Positions 42,922 through 43,465 of a DNA stretch of 43,465 nucleotides are shown here, piece by piece. The notes under the pieces are model-generated. The model made no database searches, was not told the DNA's origin, and saw nothing but the letters and a program-made list of their open reading frames with translations. Every line of letters begins with the position of its first letter. The first letter of the stretch is position 1. A program made the position numbers and the translations under genes. Origin of the DNA: an uncultured Mucilaginibacter sp. (GTDB lineage Bacteria; Bacteroidota; Bacteroidia; Sphingobacteriales; Sphingobacteriaceae); NCBI GenBank assembly GCA_903866915.1, contig CAIPPO010000204.1, positions 1-43,465 on the forward strand, given 5' to 3'.

Positions 42922-42994
42922 AGCCGACAACGGGAATCGAACCTGCGACCTACTCATTACGAATGAGTTGCTCTACCAGCTGAGCTATGTCGGC
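42922..42994 (-). tRNA. tRNA-Thr (anticodon CGT)
   Basis: The 73-nt minus-strand sequence folds as a complete tRNA. The acceptor GCCGACA pairs with TGTCGGC; the D arm is GCTCAGCTGGTAGAGC; the anticodon stem ACTCA/TGAGT holds the loop TTCGTAA with anticodon CGT; the T loop is TTCGATT. The T stem has one A-C mismatch and a G-U pair. The discriminator base is T, and no CCA is encoded in full. It reads ACG codons, Thr. A hairpin terminator follows at 42871-42895, and a damaged copy of its 3' part lies 2.3 kb to the left. Confidence 0.96.
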
Positions 42995-43071
42995 TAAATG
43001 CAGATCAAAGATAGTTTTGTACGGGAATTACACAAATTTTGATGCGAAGAAAGCTGTGATAAAAGCCTGGA

Positions 43072-43093
43072 GAGACAAACTGCGAGACAAACT
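43072..43093. repeat. Direct repeat GAGACAAACT beside tRNA-Thr
   Basis: GAGACAAACT occurs at 43072-43081 and 43084-43093, separated by GC. The pair lies between the tRNA 5' end and the integrase-like fragment, where recombinase arm-binding repeats would be expected; this role is inferred. Confidence 0.5.
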
Positions 43094-43105
43094 TAATTTA
43101 AAGTT

Positions 43106-43408
43106 ATGGTCTCAGATGTCAAGATTTATGATCCCGGTCTCGGGAAAAGGGGGTATGTAGAACTCTATGTTGATGGTGAAAGGTTTCGTATCTGGTCTGG
43201 CAAGCAGCTTGGAATCGAATGTAACCCTAACTCTTCTAAGAATACAGGTAAACAGCGAGCTAAACAGTTTCTAAAACTAGCAACTGCAGCTCAGGACTTT
43301 TATAAAGACAACCCCACCAGGAAGCAAGGTGCTACTCCTTGCCTTTCCGTATTAATACGAGAGACAATAGATAGCTTTGGTACTTCCTATTGTACGTCGT
43401 CAAACTAA
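43106..43408 (+). pseudogene. Probable N-terminal fragment of a tyrosine recombinase
   Basis: A 100-residue open frame. Its middle, FRIWSGKQLGIECNPN then GKQRAKQFLKLATAAQDFY, resembles the arm-binding N-terminal domain of Bacteroidota tyrosine integrases, where a short beta-sheet with G-K-x-L/I-G-x-x-x-x-P-N is followed by a helix rich in Lys and Ala. The frame stops at about 100 residues, before any SAM-like or catalytic domain (no R-H-R-Y residues), and I see no clear continuation in other frames before the window ends. The position directly beside a tRNA gene fits an integrase. It could also be an unrelated small protein. Confidence 0.45.
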
Positions 43409-43465
43409 AGTGAACCAAGGCTTGTGTAGTGTTTCGGGTTTAAAGTAAAGCTAAGTTTTCCATTT
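43409..43465. other. Window end, no feature seen
   Basis: The last 57 bases show no gene start or continuing frame that I can support. Confidence 0.4.

Overview
The window looks like chromosomal DNA of an aerobic, free-living Bacteroidota of the Sphingobacteriaceae type (Mucilaginibacter/Pedobacter-like; the genus is an inference from protein style). Signs of this are a BatA-type membrane VWA protein, DUF4199, a SusC-like TonB receptor with STN and carboxypeptidase-like domains, an MG-domain partner protein, a DUF4249 lipoprotein, a GH20 hexosaminidase with a PA14 tail, ribosomal protein THX, A-rich leaders without clear Shine-Dalgarno sites, and TAnnTTTG promoter boxes.

Layout. 1-462: non-coding, repeat-rich leader. 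463-7298 (+): two GT2 glycosyltransferases, a multipass membrane protein and a GH3-type acyl-adenylating enzyme, then, after a hairpin repeat, dxr (isoprenoid synthesis) and rseP (site-2 protease), closed by a bidirectional terminator. 7365-11931 (-): a tight operon of BatA-like protein, a dihydroorotase homologue that has lost its metal ligands, an acidic protein of unknown function and DUF4199. 12015-15082 (-): GH20 hexosaminidase plus a lipoprotein. 15207-19413 (-): THX, trxB, an M19 dipeptidase and a biotin-dependent carboxyltransferase. 19730-24843: a tiny charged secreted protein, a Blc-type lipocalin, an alpha/beta hydrolase (-) and a secreted six-hairpin glycosidase. 25080-30941 (+): an outer-membrane receptor operon, with a convergent DUF4249 lipoprotein (30943-32076, -). 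32352-40499 (+): a redox block of GltD/NfnB-like iron-sulfur flavoprotein, pyruvate:ferredoxin oxidoreductase and a three-subunit proton-translocating transhydrogenase. 40500-43465: a tRNA-linked islet with a decayed 3' copy of tRNA-Thr, a soluble PAS histidine kinase, a structured leader before an iron-permease-family protein, the intact tRNA-Thr(CGT), and a probable integrase N-terminal fragment.

How the genes fit together. The redox block could couple pyruvate oxidation (CoA-dependent, producing reduced ferredoxin) to NADP reduction through the flavoprotein, with the transhydrogenase balancing NADH and NADPH against the proton gradient. The TonB cluster and the glycosidases suit a glycan or nutrient scavenger. 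The points most worth a second look are the ligand-less dihydroorotase in the BatA operon, the redox block, the tRNA-Thr duplication around the kinase/permease islet, and several families of intergenic inverted or degenerate repeats. I see no CRISPR array, complete insertion sequence, rRNA or prophage.
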